Notes: generated from the letters alone by a model not told the origin. 64,000 nucleotides of DNA from JANLYC01 sp963815445 (GCA_963815445.1 CAWFGV010000004.1:124001-188000); one strand, 5' to 3'. Shown: positions 33,890 to 42,809, counted from the stretch's first letter. Numbers and translations: made by a program.

Positions 33890-35662
33890 GTGGACATGGA
33901 CAAGACCATGATCGGCAACGGTCGGTACGAGCTGTCCGGACTGCTCGGACGCGGCGGCATGGCCGAGGTGCGGCGCGCCCAGGACCTGCGGCTCGGTCGT
34001 ACGGTCGCGATCAAGCGGCTGCGGGTCGACCTGGCGAGCGATCCCACGTTCCAGGCCCGGTTCCGCCGCGAGGCCCAGTCGGCGGCCTCGTTGAACCACC
34101 CCACGATCGTGTCGGTCTACGACACCGGCGAGGAAGAGGCCACGGACGGTTCCGGCCTGATGCTGCCGTACATCGTCATGGAGCACGTCGAGGGCCGGAC
34201 GCTGCGCGACATCCTCCGCGAAGGGCGCAAGATCCTGCCCGAGCGCGCCCTCGAGATCACCAGCGCGGTGCTCGACGCGCTCGACTACAGCCACCGCGCC
34301 GGGATCATCCACCGTGACATCAAGCCGGCCAACGTCATGCTGACCCCCGCCGGCGACGTCAAGGTGATGGACTTCGGGATCGCTCGCGCGATCGCCGACT
34401 CGTCGGCGACCATGACGCAGACGGCGGCCGTGGTCGGCACGGCGCAGTACCTGTCCCCGGAGCAGGCCCGCGGTGAGCAGGTCGACGCACGCAGCGACCT
34501 GTACTCCACCGGCTGTCTGCTGTTCGAGCTGCTGACCGGTCGTCCGCCCTTCATCGGCGACTCACCGGTCTCGGTGGCCTACCAGCATGTCCGCGAGGAG
34601 GCGATGGCCCCTTCGTCGCTCGACCCCGAGATCTCACCCGCCATCGACGCCATCACGCTCAAGGCGCTCGCGAAGTCGGTCGACCAGCGCTACCAGAGCG
34701 CATCGGAGATGCGCGCCGACATCGGGCGGGCCCTCGAGGGTCGTTCGGTGCTGGCGCCCGCCGTGCTCGGTGGCGAGGAGACTCAGCAGTTCCTGCCACC
34801 ACCGGCGGCTGACCCGACCCCGACCGTGGTCACCCCTGCCTATGTCACCGAGGAGCAGGAGGAACCGCGTCGCCGGACAGCGTTGTGGGTGACGCTCGGG
34901 CTGTTGGCCCTGGCGGCCATCGTGATCGCGCTCATCGCCTTCTTCAACACCGGCGGCGGGACACCGCCCCAGACCCAGGTGCCGAACCTGGTGGGCAAGT
35001 CGCTGACGCAGGCCGAGAAGCTGATCAAGGACGCGAACCTGGCGGTCGGGAAGGAGACCCCGGAGAACAGCGACACGGTTCCCAAGGACCAGGTGCTGCG
35101 CCAGAGCGAGACGCCCGGCTCGACCATCGACGAGGGCACCGCGGTGGATCTCGTCTACTCAGGCGGTCAGCAGAAGGCCATCGTTCCCGACGTGAGCGGC
35201 AAGACGCTCACGCAGGCGACTCAGATCCTCGAGGATCGCAAGTTCCAGGTGACCCCGGTCGAGGACAACCAGAGTGACCAGCGCAAGAACCAGGTGACGC
35301 GCACGGACCCGAGCCCCGGCATCCGGCTGCCCGTCGGGTCCGAGGTCAAGGTCTACTACTCCACCGGCTTCCGCGACGTTCCCTCCGTCGTCGGCGCCAC
35401 CGTGGACGCCGCGAAGCAGACCTTGACGGACGCCGGCTTCGTACCCGTCACCTCCGACATCGCCTCCGACCTGCCGAAGGGACAGGTTGTGAGCCAGGAC
35501 CCGAACGGCGGGAAGGCACCTTACGGGTCGACCGTCGTCATCCAGGTTTCGCTGGGGCCGACCCAGACCACGCCCACGGACACCACCCCGACCGACACGA
35601 CCTCGACGACCTCGACGACCAGCACGACCTCGACGACCTCGACGACCAGCACGACGCCGTAG
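33890..35662 (+). CDS. pknB: Ser/Thr protein kinase PknB with three PASTA repeats
   Basis: 590 residues from GTG 33890 (GAGGAGG upstream). Kinase domain about 8-275 (LLGRGGMAEVRRA, VAIKRL, IHRDIKPANVMLT, MDFGIARA, GTAQYLSPEQARG), a membrane helix near 330-352 and three external PASTA repeats (VPNLVGKSLTQAEKL, VPDVSGKTLTQATQI, VPSVVGATVDAAKQT). It ends in a Thr/Ser/Pro tail encoded by ACGACCTCG-type tandem repeats (about 35568-35658). It senses cell-wall fragments and controls elongation and division. Confidence 0.95.
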   Translation: MDMDKTMIGNGRYELSGLLGRGGMAEVRRAQDLRLGRTVAIKRLRVDLASDPTFQARFRREAQSAASLNHPTIVSVYDTGEEEATDGSGLMLPYIVMEHVEGRTLRDILREGRKILPERALEITSAVLDALDYSHRAGIIHRDIKPANVMLTPAGDVKVMDFGIARAIADSSATMTQTAAVVGTAQYLSPEQARGEQVDARSDLYSTGCLLFELLTGRPPFIGDSPVSVAYQHVREEAMAPSSLDPEISPAIDAITLKALAKSVDQRYQSASEMRADIGRALEGRSVLAPAVLGGEETQQFLPPPAADPTPTVVTPAYVTEEQEEPRRRTALWVTLGLLALAAIVIALIAFFNTGGGTPPQTQVPNLVGKSLTQAEKLIKDANLAVGKETPENSDTVPKDQVLRQSETPGSTIDEGTAVDLVYSGGQQKAIVPDVSGKTLTQATQILEDRKFQVTPVEDNQSDQRKNQVTRTDPSPGIRLPVGSEVKVYYSTGFRDVPSVVGATVDAAKQTLTDAGFVPVTSDIASDLPKGQVVSQDPNGGKAPYGSTVVIQVSLGPTQTTPTDTTPTDTTSTTSTTSTTSTTSTTSTTP

Positions 35663-35695
35663 CCGGCGCGATGGCGTGCGCCCGCAGTCAGGGCC

Positions 35696-36430
35696 TCAGC
35701 CCGTGGCCGGCGTGGCGTAGCGCAGCGTGATGGGCTGGGTGTACGCCGGCACGTCGACGCGGGGCTCGTCGCGCAGCTGCCATCCCAGGTTGTACGGCGG
35801 GAGGGTGTAGCCGCGGTAGTCCTGGACGCCCGGCGACGCGCTGAGTGCGGTGTACATCGCGGTCGGGCTGCCGACGGCGACGATCTCGTACGGCGGCGCG
35901 TACGGAACACCTTGCAACCGGACCGTGTTGCCGACGCACTTGATCCCGGTCGTGGCAATGATGCGCTGCCCCTGCAGCGAGATGCCTTCGGCGCCGCCGG
36001 CCCACAGCGCGTTGATGACCGCCTGCAGGTCCTGCTGGTGCACGACGAGGAGGTTCGGGTCGGTGCCGTCCGGCGCAGCCTGGTCCAGGGGAGCGTCGTC
36101 GAGGGTGACGACCAGTCCCGGCCCGGCCAGAGCCTGCATCCCTGCCGGTCCGGCCAGCCGGTCGACGCGGCGCTTGATCTGGTTGACCTCGGGGTCGTTC
36201 ACGAGCTTGGTCAGCGCATCGATGTCGGTCTGGACCGCGGCTGCCTGCGCACGCAGCTGGGTGACGCGTCGGCTCTGGTCCGAGACGACCCCGGCCAGGT
36301 CGTTGTTGCGTCCGCCCCGCAGGTCGGTCCCCTTGGCATTGACCATGCTGGTCGTGGCAAGCAGCCCGGCGGCGGCGAAGGCTACCGGCACGGCGATCCG
36401 CCAGCGCAGCGGCGAACGGTGGTCGGACAC
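35696..36430 (-). CDS. DUF881 family protein
   Basis: 244 residues from GTG 36430, chosen because GGAAAGG precedes it and the hydrophobic anchor (WRIAVPVAFAAAGLLATTSMV) follows directly; a longer frame upstream lacks this logic. DUF881 proteins are membrane-anchored with a coiled coil (DQSRRVTQLRAQAAAVQTDI) and an external globular domain (VVTLDDAP, NLLVVHQQDLQAVINALWAGGAEGISLQGQRI style). The family flanks pknB/crgA across Actinobacteria and is linked to division-site membrane complexes; biochemical role unknown. Convergent with pknB; no trpG lies between, unlike in mycobacteria. Confidence 0.88.
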   Translation of the reverse strand: MSDHRSPLRWRIAVPVAFAAAGLLATTSMVNAKGTDLRGGRNNDLAGVVSDQSRRVTQLRAQAAAVQTDIDALTKLVNDPEVNQIKRRVDRLAGPAGMQALAGPGLVVTLDDAPLDQAAPDGTDPNLLVVHQQDLQAVINALWAGGAEGISLQGQRIIATTGIKCVGNTVRLQGVPYAPPYEIVAVGSPTAMYTALSASPGVQDYRGYTLPPYNLGWQLRDEPRVDVPAYTQPITLRYATPATG

Positions 36431-36596
36431 GGTGCCTTTCCGGGTGTCTGTCGGGTGCCCATGGGGGGCTTGTCGGTGCTGGGCGTGTGGTGACGGAGGG
36501 TGGAACTGTCTCTGAGGGTAGCCGCGTCCCCGCAGCCACCCCAACGGTGTACCCGTTAGGCTGACGACGTCGCAGTTCCAGCATCAGGAGACCCAC

Positions 36597-36848
36597 GTGC
36601 CCGAATCACGCTCTCGCAAGAAGGCAGAGTTCACGCCGCCCCCGACCAGCCGGAAGCCCGCACGCGTGGGTGGTCGGCGTTGGATCGCGCCCGCGATGGT
36701 GGGTTGTTGGCTGTTCGGCCTCGCCTGGATCGTCGTGTACTACCTGGCACCCGACGTGAAGTACATCCGAGACATCGGCAACTGGAACCTCGCCGTCGGC
36801 ATGGTGTTCATTGCGCTGGGGTTCGTGTTCTCCACGAAGTGGGAGTAG
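36597..36848 (+). CDS. crgA: cell division protein CrgA
   Basis: 83 residues with GTG start and CAGGAG upstream. The basic Pro-rich N-terminus is followed by two membrane helices (APAMVGCWLFGLAWIVVYYLAP and NWNLAVGMVFIALGFVFSTKWE), with the family's conserved WE end. CrgA coordinates FtsZ, FtsQ, FtsI and wall synthesis at the septum of actinobacteria. Position next to DUF881 and pknB is conserved. Confidence 0.94.
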   Translation: MPESRSRKKAEFTPPPTSRKPARVGGRRWIAPAMVGCWLFGLAWIVVYYLAPDVKYIRDIGNWNLAVGMVFIALGFVFSTKWE

Positions 36849-36900
36849 TCCGGCCACACTGCCGCCCGGTCCGGTTCACCCGGCAGCCATCCGCCGGACT

Positions 36901-36945
36901 TACACGCGTGTAGTTCTCCACAGCAGTTATCCCCACTGTGGACAA
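36901..36945. promoter_or_regulatory. perfect palindrome plus three DnaA-box-like 9-mers
   Basis: TACACGCGTGTA (36901-36912) is a perfect 12-bp palindrome. It is followed by TTCTCCACA (36914-36922), TTATCCCCA (36927-36935) and, on the opposite strand, a perfect TTGTCCACA (36937-36945). These match the boxes near dnaA and lie between crgA and the rhomboid gene, about 17 kb from dnaA. Confidence 0.6.
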
Positions 36946-36985
36946 AGGAGCTCGCCCAGGGGTCTGCTCAGCCGGTCTCGACGCC

Positions 36986-37879
36986 TCAGGTCAGGGCCGC
37001 CGTGCGAGCCAGCGTGGCCACCACGAGGATGACGCCGAACGCGACCATCATGCTGGCGTGCAGGGTCCGGCGCTGCGCGCGCGGCGCGTACGCGAAGCCG
37101 GCGCCCAGCACCAGCCCGGACACCAGGCCACCCAGATGCGCCTGCCAGGAAACATTGGCGGCGGTGAAGCTGAACACCAGGTTGATGCCGAGCAGCACGA
37201 GCAGCTGCGTCACGTCCCGACGTTGCCTCAGCAGGATCACCAGGGCCGCCCCGAACAACCCGAAGACCGCTCCGGAAGCGCCCAGCGAGGAGCTGTTGAC
37301 CGGGGAGAGCCAGTACACGGCAACGCTGCCGCCCAGACCCGACAGCAGGTAGAGCGCCAGGAACCGCCATCGCCCGAGCGCCGACTCCAAGAAGCTGCCG
37401 AAGATCCACAACCCGACCATGTTGAGCAGGATGTGCAACGGCGCGGTGTGCAGGAAGGTCGACGTGAGCAGCTGCCAGTACGAGCCGTCCGCGACGCCGT
37501 CGAGGGTGACGAGCTGACCGTTGTCCCGCACGAACACCTGCTGAGGGATCAGGATGAGGGTGCGGACGAGCGAGCCGTTGATGCCGCCACTGGCGAGCGC
37601 AGCGATGAACACCAGCGCGTTGGCCGCGATGAGCCCGATCGTGACGGTGTTGGAGCCGTCGGTGACGCGACCGCCGAACGACGTGCGCACCGTCGGGCTC
37701 TGCGCCGCCGCCTCCTTGACACATTCAGGGCAGTGGAACCCGACGGACGCGGACCGCATGCAGTCCGGACAGATCGGGCGTGCGCAGCGCTGGCAGGAGA
37801 TGTAGGTCTCCCTGTCGGGGTGCCGGTAACAGTGCGGGATCGTCGCCGCGTCGTTCGCCGGCGTCCCCTCGGCTGTCAC
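36986..37879 (-). CDS. rhomboid-family intramembrane serine protease with N-terminal zinc finger
   Basis: 297 residues, GTG start. A B-box-like zinc motif is at the N-terminus (CYRHPDRETYISCQRCARPIC, C..C), followed by six to seven membrane helices. Rhomboid hallmarks are HILLNMVGLWIFG (helix 2), the catalytic serine in LGASGAVFGLFG and the catalytic histidine in WQAHLGGLVSG. It cleaves membrane proteins within the bilayer; substrate unknown. Position next to ppiA and crgA is typical for actinobacteria. Confidence 0.93.
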   Translation of the reverse strand: MTAEGTPANDAATIPHCYRHPDRETYISCQRCARPICPDCMRSASVGFHCPECVKEAAAQSPTVRTSFGGRVTDGSNTVTIGLIAANALVFIAALASGGINGSLVRTLILIPQQVFVRDNGQLVTLDGVADGSYWQLLTSTFLHTAPLHILLNMVGLWIFGSFLESALGRWRFLALYLLSGLGGSVAVYWLSPVNSSSLGASGAVFGLFGAALVILLRQRRDVTQLLVLLGINLVFSFTAANVSWQAHLGGLVSGLVLGAGFAYAPRAQRRTLHASMMVAFGVILVVATLARTAALT

Positions 37880-37921
37880 GCCACCACCGGGCGGGTGTCC
37901 TGGTTCATGGCCGACTCGAGC

Positions 37922-38446
37922 TCAGCGGTGCTCGACGACGACGGACTCGATCACGACCGGGTCGGACGGCCTGTCGCCGCGCTCGGTGGACGTGGTGGCG
38001 ATCTTGTCGACCACGTCACGACCGGCCTGGTCGCTCACCTCACCGAAGATCGTGTGCTTCATGTTCAGGTGAGGAGTGGGTCCGACCGTGATGAAGAACT
38101 GCGAGCCGTTGGTGCCGGGGCCGGCGTTCGCCATCGCGAGCAGGTAGGGCTTCGAGAACGTCAGCTCGGGGTGGAACTCGTCCTTGAACTGATAGCCCGG
38201 ACCGCCCGTACCGGTGCCGATCGGGCATCCGCCCTGGATCATGAACCCCGTGATGACCCGGTGGAACGTCAGGCCGTCGTAGAACGGCTGACTGCGCGCC
38301 TCACCGGTCCGCGGGTCCTTCCACTCCTGGGTCCCTTCAGCGAGCCCGACGAAGTTCTCGACCGTGGCCGGGGCGTGGTTGGGGAACAACTGCAGCGTGA
38401 TGTCGCCGCGATTGGTCTTGAGCGTGGCGTAAAGATCGTCAGCCAC
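37922..38446 (-). CDS. ppiA: cyclophilin-type peptidyl-prolyl cis-trans isomerase
   Basis: 174 residues from GTG 38446 (AGGTGAT upstream); frames extending further upstream are spurious. Cyclophilin signatures: TVENFVGLAEGT, FYDGLTFHRVITGFMIQGG (catalytic Arg), ANAGPGTNGSQFFI and HTIFGEV. No signal peptide, so cytosolic. It assists protein folding. Confidence 0.95.
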   Translation of the reverse strand: MADDLYATLKTNRGDITLQLFPNHAPATVENFVGLAEGTQEWKDPRTGEARSQPFYDGLTFHRVITGFMIQGGCPIGTGTGGPGYQFKDEFHPELTFSKPYLLAMANAGPGTNGSQFFITVGPTPHLNMKHTIFGEVSDQAGRDVVDKIATTSTERGDRPSDPVVIESVVVEHR

Positions 38447-38682
38447 CAGATCACCTGTTTCTTGATGTCTTGAGTTCTCGAGCTCGCATAGCGCTCGGGG
38501 TCCTGTCCATCCTCGCATGGCGGCCAAATGGAACCGAGGCAGCCTTGGGGCGTACACCGGCTGATGGCCACCGGCGTACGCGGAGGGGCTGCTGTGGTGA
38601 AAACGGCGGCGATGGGTAAGAGTAGGAGGCAGCGCCGGACCACCCGCGCGCGGCCGAAGGACGATCCGAGGAGGACCTGGCT

Positions 38683-39306
38683 GTGGCCTTGCGAACGAAG
38701 ACGCGACGAGACAAGATCCGCTCCGCCGTCCACGATGCCCGCGACAGCGTGCAGCCGGCCGCCGAGTCCACGATCGACAAGCTCGGATCCGCCACCGAAC
38801 AGCTCGTGTCGAACGTCGCCGCAAGTGTCGGCCCGGCCTTGGAGGACGCCCGCGACCGGGTCAGGCCAGCGGTCGAGGATGCCCGCGACCGGCTGGCGCC
38901 GATGGTGGACGACGCCCGCGACAAGATCGCTCCCCTCGCCCAGCAGGCGGTCGTCGAGGGCCGGCGACGTGGCCGCCGCGCCGCCGAGCGCCTGGGTGTC
39001 GTCGAGGAGCCCAAGAAGAAGAGCCACAAGCTGCGCAAGCTGCTGATCGTGGTCGGGCTCGGTGGGCTGGCTGCCTTCATCTACACGAAGATGACGGGCA
39101 AGGACGCCGATCCGGTATGGACGACCGACCGCGATACCGCGGCCGCCCAGCCTGGCGGCACGTCGACCACGCCGACGGGCGCACACGCGAGCGGACCGAC
39201 CGACGGCTCCGACACCGCGCCGACAGCACCGCTCGCGTCCGAGGAGACGGTCGAGTCGCCCACGCCGACCACGCCGGACAAGCCGCTGCGGAAGAAGCAG
39301 GTCTGA
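38683..39306 (+). CDS. amphipathic-repeat membrane protein, uncharacterised
   Basis: 207 residues, GTG start after AGGAGG. The N-terminal half contains repeated DARD units (VHDARDSVQPA, LEDARDRVRPA, VEDARDRLAPM, VDDARDKIAPL) predicted as amphipathic apolipoprotein-like helices. A basic stretch (KKKSHKLRKL) precedes one membrane helix (LIVVGLGGLAAFIYTKMTG), and a Thr/Pro-rich tail follows. It may lie along the membrane; no function recognised. Similar proteins are common in actinobacteria at this locus. Confidence 0.75.
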   Translation: MALRTKTRRDKIRSAVHDARDSVQPAAESTIDKLGSATEQLVSNVAASVGPALEDARDRVRPAVEDARDRLAPMVDDARDKIAPLAQQAVVEGRRRGRRAAERLGVVEEPKKKSHKLRKLLIVVGLGGLAAFIYTKMTGKDADPVWTTDRDTAAAQPGGTSTTPTGAHASGPTDGSDTAPTAPLASEETVESPTPTTPDKPLRKKQV

Positions 39307-39309
39307 CCC

Positions 39310-39663
39310 TCAGCCGGCAGCGGCGGTCGAGGCCAGTTCGGGATGCTCGGCTCGCACCCGCCCGGTGGCCTTCCGTTCGCCGTAGAAGCTGAAGAACGGA
39401 ATCGTCCCGAGCACCAGCACGAGCACGGTGAAGCCGACCGGGAACCGCGCCTTGCGCGCGAGCATGGCCGCCATCACGAGGAAGAGCATGTACAGCCAGC
39501 CGTGCGCGATGCCGAGGTACATCGTGATCCACTCGCCGAGCTGCTGGGGGTTCGTTCCGTCGGTCGTCAGGTACTTCAAGGGCACGCCGATGCAGACGAG
39601 CACGATCAGCAAGGTGCCGACGACATAGGCCATGACCCGGTAGCGCAACAGGGCTCCACTCAC
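39310..39663 (-). CDS. DUF3817 integral membrane protein
   Basis: 117 residues with three to four membrane helices (RVMAYVVGTLLIVLVCIGVPLKYL, HGWLYMLFLVMAAMLA, FTVLVLVLGTIPFFSFYGER). The motif YLGIAHGWLYMLFL is the DUF3817 hallmark. Function unknown. It lies 11 nt downstream of a SURF1 gene and may be co-transcribed with it. Confidence 0.85.
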   Translation of the reverse strand: MSGALLRYRVMAYVVGTLLIVLVCIGVPLKYLTTDGTNPQQLGEWITMYLGIAHGWLYMLFLVMAAMLARKARFPVGFTVLVLVLGTIPFFSFYGERKATGRVRAEHPELASTAAAG

Positions 39664-39674
39664 GAGCGACGACG

Positions 39675-40451
39675 CTATCCGACGGACCGCGACGGTTCGT
39701 CATCGGTGTCCGGCCGCGATCTCGCCATCGTCTGCTCGGCGGCATCCACTCGGTCCACACTGCTCAGGTCAGCGACAATGCGCCACCACATGAACCCGAC
39801 GAACCCGGCGAACACCCACCACTGGATGGCGTAGAGCAGGTTGCGGATGCCGGCCCAGCGGGACGGGTGCGGGAACGGCGCCTGGACCGGCGTCAGGCTG
39901 TCCTCCGGCTTGCTCGAGCTCCGTACGACGTAACCGGCGTAGAGGTCTCGGTCGAAGTCCTGGACGAGAGTGGCGATGCGGATCCCATCGGTGGTGCGGT
40001 CACCAGCAAGGCCTCGGCCGGTCGTGTCCGAGGGCTCCAGCACGCCGGTCACGGTGACCTGTCCGGACGGCGGAGGTGCGGCGGTGCGCGGGTCTCCCTG
40101 GCCCCGGACGACGAGGATCAGTGACCCGGTGGGCGTCTCGAGCGGCGCGACGACCGCCCGAGAAACGTCGAGGGTGGCGCCGCCCCGGACCTCGAACTGC
40201 TGGTCGGAGACGTAACGGCCGGTGACGTTGACGGGGCGGACACCGTTACCCGGGAAGGCGTCGTCGGGTCCCAGCAGCTGATCGAGGGGCACGGGCGGAC
40301 GGGCCAGCAGCTGGGACTCTGCGTCATCGTGCTGCTGGTCGTCGTACACTCCGAGCTGCCAGAGCCCGAGGACGACCATGGCGACCATCAGCACCAGCGC
40401 CACAATGCCCAGGCCCAGTGCCCGCCAGGTGAAGAGCTGGCGGATCGTCAT
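39675..40451 (-). CDS. SURF1-family cytochrome oxidase assembly protein
   Basis: 258 residues. Two terminal membrane helices (GLGIVALVLMVAMVVLGLWQL and LLYAIQWWVFAGFVGFMWW) enclose an external domain; GLWQL and PHPSRWAGIRNLLYAIQWW are SURF1 signatures. It helps haem a insertion or assembly of cytochrome c oxidase. It overlaps the upstream dehydrogenase gene by 4 nt. Confidence 0.92.
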   Translation of the reverse strand: MTIRQLFTWRALGLGIVALVLMVAMVVLGLWQLGVYDDQQHDDAESQLLARPPVPLDQLLGPDDAFPGNGVRPVNVTGRYVSDQQFEVRGGATLDVSRAVVAPLETPTGSLILVVRGQGDPRTAAPPPSGQVTVTGVLEPSDTTGRGLAGDRTTDGIRIATLVQDFDRDLYAGYVVRSSSKPEDSLTPVQAPFPHPSRWAGIRNLLYAIQWWVFAGFVGFMWWRIVADLSSVDRVDAAEQTMARSRPDTDDEPSRSVG

Positions 40452-41434
40452 GCCGACGGATGACGGGCGGGCTGGCGGGCGACGGACATGGCATCGAGTG
40501 TGCCATCGCTCCCACCGTCCGTTCCGTGCGGGACACCGAGCTCGTCGGTACGCCGTTCGATGGCCGCCAGGACCGCCACCATGTCCGCGTCGGCATAGCC
40601 CAGTTCGACGGTTTCCGCGAACAAGTCGCGGCAGACGTTGAGCAACGGAGAAGCGAGGTCGGCGCCGCGGGCCGCGTCGGCGATCAGCTCGTTGTTCTTC
40701 AGGACGTCCGCGGCGGCGGCCTGCGCGGCGTAGTCCTGCTGCAGCAGCTTGAGTGCCTTGACCTGGGACACGTTGCTCGCCATCGGTCCGACGTCGAGGA
40801 CGTCCACCAGCTGGCGCAGGTCCAAACCGTGCCGGTCGGCGAAGTGGAAGGCCTCGGTCAGGCCGGTGACCATGGTGATCAGGAACAGGTTGACCGACAG
40901 CTTCATGAGGAGCGCGTTCGGCACGTCACCACAGAAGACGGCATTGCGGACCATGGGGGAGATGACCGAGTCGGCGACCGCGACCCCGTCCGCGTCGCCG
41001 GCCAGCATGGCCACGAGCTCGCCCGCCTCGGCCGGTTTGCGCGACCCCGAGACCGGCGCCTCCACATAGCTCCCGCCAGCGGCTCTGATGTCGGCCTCGA
41101 GTGAGCGCGAGTAGAAGGGAGAGGTCGTCCCCATGTGAATGACCATCCGTCCGTCGACGGCCGCGAAGCCCGGGGTGCCGCGCTGAAGCACCGCATCGAT
41201 CGCGGCCTCGTCGGCCAGCATGAGGATGACCACTCGCGCCGCTCGCAGCACCTCGGCGGCGGTGGACGCCACACCTGCGCCGGCCAGACGCAGCGGCTCG
41301 GTCTTGCTCTCCGTGCGGTTCCACACGAACAGCGGTGTGCCGGCCCGCACCAGGTTCATCGCCATCGGCTGCCCCATCAGACCGAGGCCGATGAAGCCGA
41401 TCACCGATCCCTCGAGGTGCCTCTGCACTGCCAT
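40448..41434 (-). CDS. NAD(P)-dependent beta-hydroxyacid dehydrogenase (HIBADH-like)
   Basis: 328 residues from ATG 41434; a codon 24 nt upstream is less likely because the purine-rich GGAGGGAGCAGGAG lies between. The Rossmann motif is VIGFIGLGLMGQPMAMNL; substrate-site EAPVSGSRKPAEAG and the catalytic lysine (LLMKLSVNLFLI) fit the 3-hydroxyisobutyrate dehydrogenase/GLYR family. It oxidises or reduces a short beta-hydroxy acid or related aldehyde; substrate not resolved. Confidence 0.9.
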   Translation of the reverse strand: MAVQRHLEGSVIGFIGLGLMGQPMAMNLVRAGTPLFVWNRTESKTEPLRLAGAGVASTAAEVLRAARVVILMLADEAAIDAVLQRGTPGFAAVDGRMVIHMGTTSPFYSRSLEADIRAAGGSYVEAPVSGSRKPAEAGELVAMLAGDADGVAVADSVISPMVRNAVFCGDVPNALLMKLSVNLFLITMVTGLTEAFHFADRHGLDLRQLVDVLDVGPMASNVSQVKALKLLQQDYAAQAAAADVLKNNELIADAARGADLASPLLNVCRDLFAETVELGYADADMVAVLAAIERRTDELGVPHGTDGGSDGTLDAMSVARQPARHPSA

Positions 41435-41470
41435 CTCCTGCTCCCTCCGCGGTTGCAAATTCGTTTGACT

Positions 41471-41484
41471 ATGACGACTGTCAT
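41471..41484. promoter_or_regulatory. palindrome ATGAC-N4-GTCAT between divergent genes
   Basis: Perfect 5-bp arms in the 36-nt gap between the dehydrogenase and acetyltransferase genes, overlapping the first possible start of the latter. It is a candidate operator, perhaps for the TetR encoded two genes downstream. Confidence 0.4.
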
Positions 41485-42112
41485 GATGAACGATGGGCAG
41501 ACTATGGCACCCACCGCCACCGTGTCGACAACGCGCAGCCCGAGGACCCCGGTCCTGCCGGGGGTGCGGGCGATGCCAGCGGGCCCGGCCGTGCTGCTCC
41601 GGGCGTGCCTGTCCAGCGACGCCACGTGGTTACGTCAACTGTTCGAGCGGTGCACGCCCGCCACCCGCTACGACCGGTTCCACGCAGCAGTGCGGGAGAT
41701 CCCGCCGGCGTACCTGCGCCAGGTGCTCTCGGCGGAGCCCGCCGTGCACGACGCGTTGGTCGTCGAGGTGCAGCGCCTTGACCTTCTACGCAGCCCGCTC
41801 GTGGCCATCGCCTCAGCCGCGCGCGTTCCGTCGGACCGGGGCTCCTTGGTCGAGATCGCCGTGCTCGTCGAGGACAGCTGGCAGGGCCAGGGACTCGGCA
41901 CCTGGTTGCTCACGAGTCTCGTCGCCCGTGCCCGTCAACGGGGGATCGAGCGTGTCCGGTGGTGCATGCTGAACCAAGGGAGGGAGTTGGTCCGGACGTT
42001 GCGCCGCGAGTTCGGACCGCTCGAGGTCCACCGCGACGGCGAGGTCATCACCGCCGAGGCCCGGTTGAACCCTCGGTCGGCGACAGAGGAGGCAGCGTGG
42101 CTGAGGCCGTGA
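41471..42112 (+). CDS. GNAT-family N-acetyltransferase
   Basis: About 213 residues; the start is uncertain among ATGs at 41471, 41483, 41486 and 41504, none with a good Shine-Dalgarno. The acetyl-CoA loop is VLVEDSWQGQGLGTWLLTSLV (Q-x-x-G-x-G). Similar proteins include the GNAT regulatory lysine acetyltransferases, but no cyclic-nucleotide domain is present here. The end overlaps the following TetR gene by 16 nt. Substrate unknown. Confidence 0.8.
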   Translation: MTTVMMNDGQTMAPTATVSTTRSPRTPVLPGVRAMPAGPAVLLRACLSSDATWLRQLFERCTPATRYDRFHAAVREIPPAYLRQVLSAEPAVHDALVVEVQRLDLLRSPLVAIASAARVPSDRGSLVEIAVLVEDSWQGQGLGTWLLTSLVARARQRGIERVRWCMLNQGRELVRTLRREFGPLEVHRDGEVITAEARLNPRSATEEAAWLRP

Positions 42113-42729
42113 CGGACCCGGACAACTCGACGGGTTCCGGCGCGATCACGAGCCAGCACGGACCGCGCGAGCGGATGGTCCGCAGTGCCATGGCCCTGAT
42201 GTGCGTACAGGGCGTCAGCGGCACCGGACTCCGCGAGGTCGTGGCGCACGCCCAGGCGCCACGAGGTTCGCTGCAGCACTACTTCCCCGATGGCAAGGAC
42301 CAACTGGTACGTGAGGCACTGGCTCTGGCTGCTCGGCGCGCGATCCGATCGGCCCGGCCGACTGCCGAGGGCGACGCCGGCAGGCCCTCCGACGTCCTGG
42401 CCCGGATGGTGGCCAGGTGGCGGACGTGGTTGTCGGAGTCGGACTTCGCCCTGGGGTGCCCGGTGGTGGCCACCGTGGTGGACGCCGCGTCGGACAACCC
42501 TGCGATCCGCGAAGCAACCGGGGCCGCGTTCGACCAGTGGCAAGGCGCCGTCCGGACCGAGCTGATGACCGCCGGGGTGCCGGAGGTTCGCGCGGCCGGC
42601 CTGGCCGGTGTCGCCATCAGCGCACTCGAGGGCGCCATCATCATGTCGCGGGCGCGCCATGACCTCGCGTACCTGGACCTGGTGGTCGAGGAGCTCGCCC
42701 CACTGCTCGACGGGGCAGCGATGTCCTGA
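42097..42729 (+). CDS. TetR-family regulator (LmrA/YxaF-like)
   Basis: 210 residues from GTG 42097 with AGAGGAGG upstream. The helix-turn-helix (MVRSAMALMCVQGVSGTGLREVV, then APRGSLQHYFPDGKDQL) with the H-Y-F-P-x-G-K-D-Q-L motif and a C-terminal domain containing ALGCPVVATVVDAA fits the LmrA/YxaF subgroup. It overlaps the acetyltransferase gene, so the two form an operon. Ligand unknown. Confidence 0.88.
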   Translation: MAEAVTDPDNSTGSGAITSQHGPRERMVRSAMALMCVQGVSGTGLREVVAHAQAPRGSLQHYFPDGKDQLVREALALAARRAIRSARPTAEGDAGRPSDVLARMVARWRTWLSESDFALGCPVVATVVDAASDNPAIREATGAAFDQWQGAVRTELMTAGVPEVRAAGLAGVAISALEGAIIMSRARHDLAYLDLVVEELAPLLDGAAMS

Positions 42730-42809
42730 GCCGCTGATTCGGAACACCCTTGCGGTCCAGGACCGCCGTTGACCACAGTCCTGTTCCGAACCGCGTCCAC
42801 ATCACAGAG

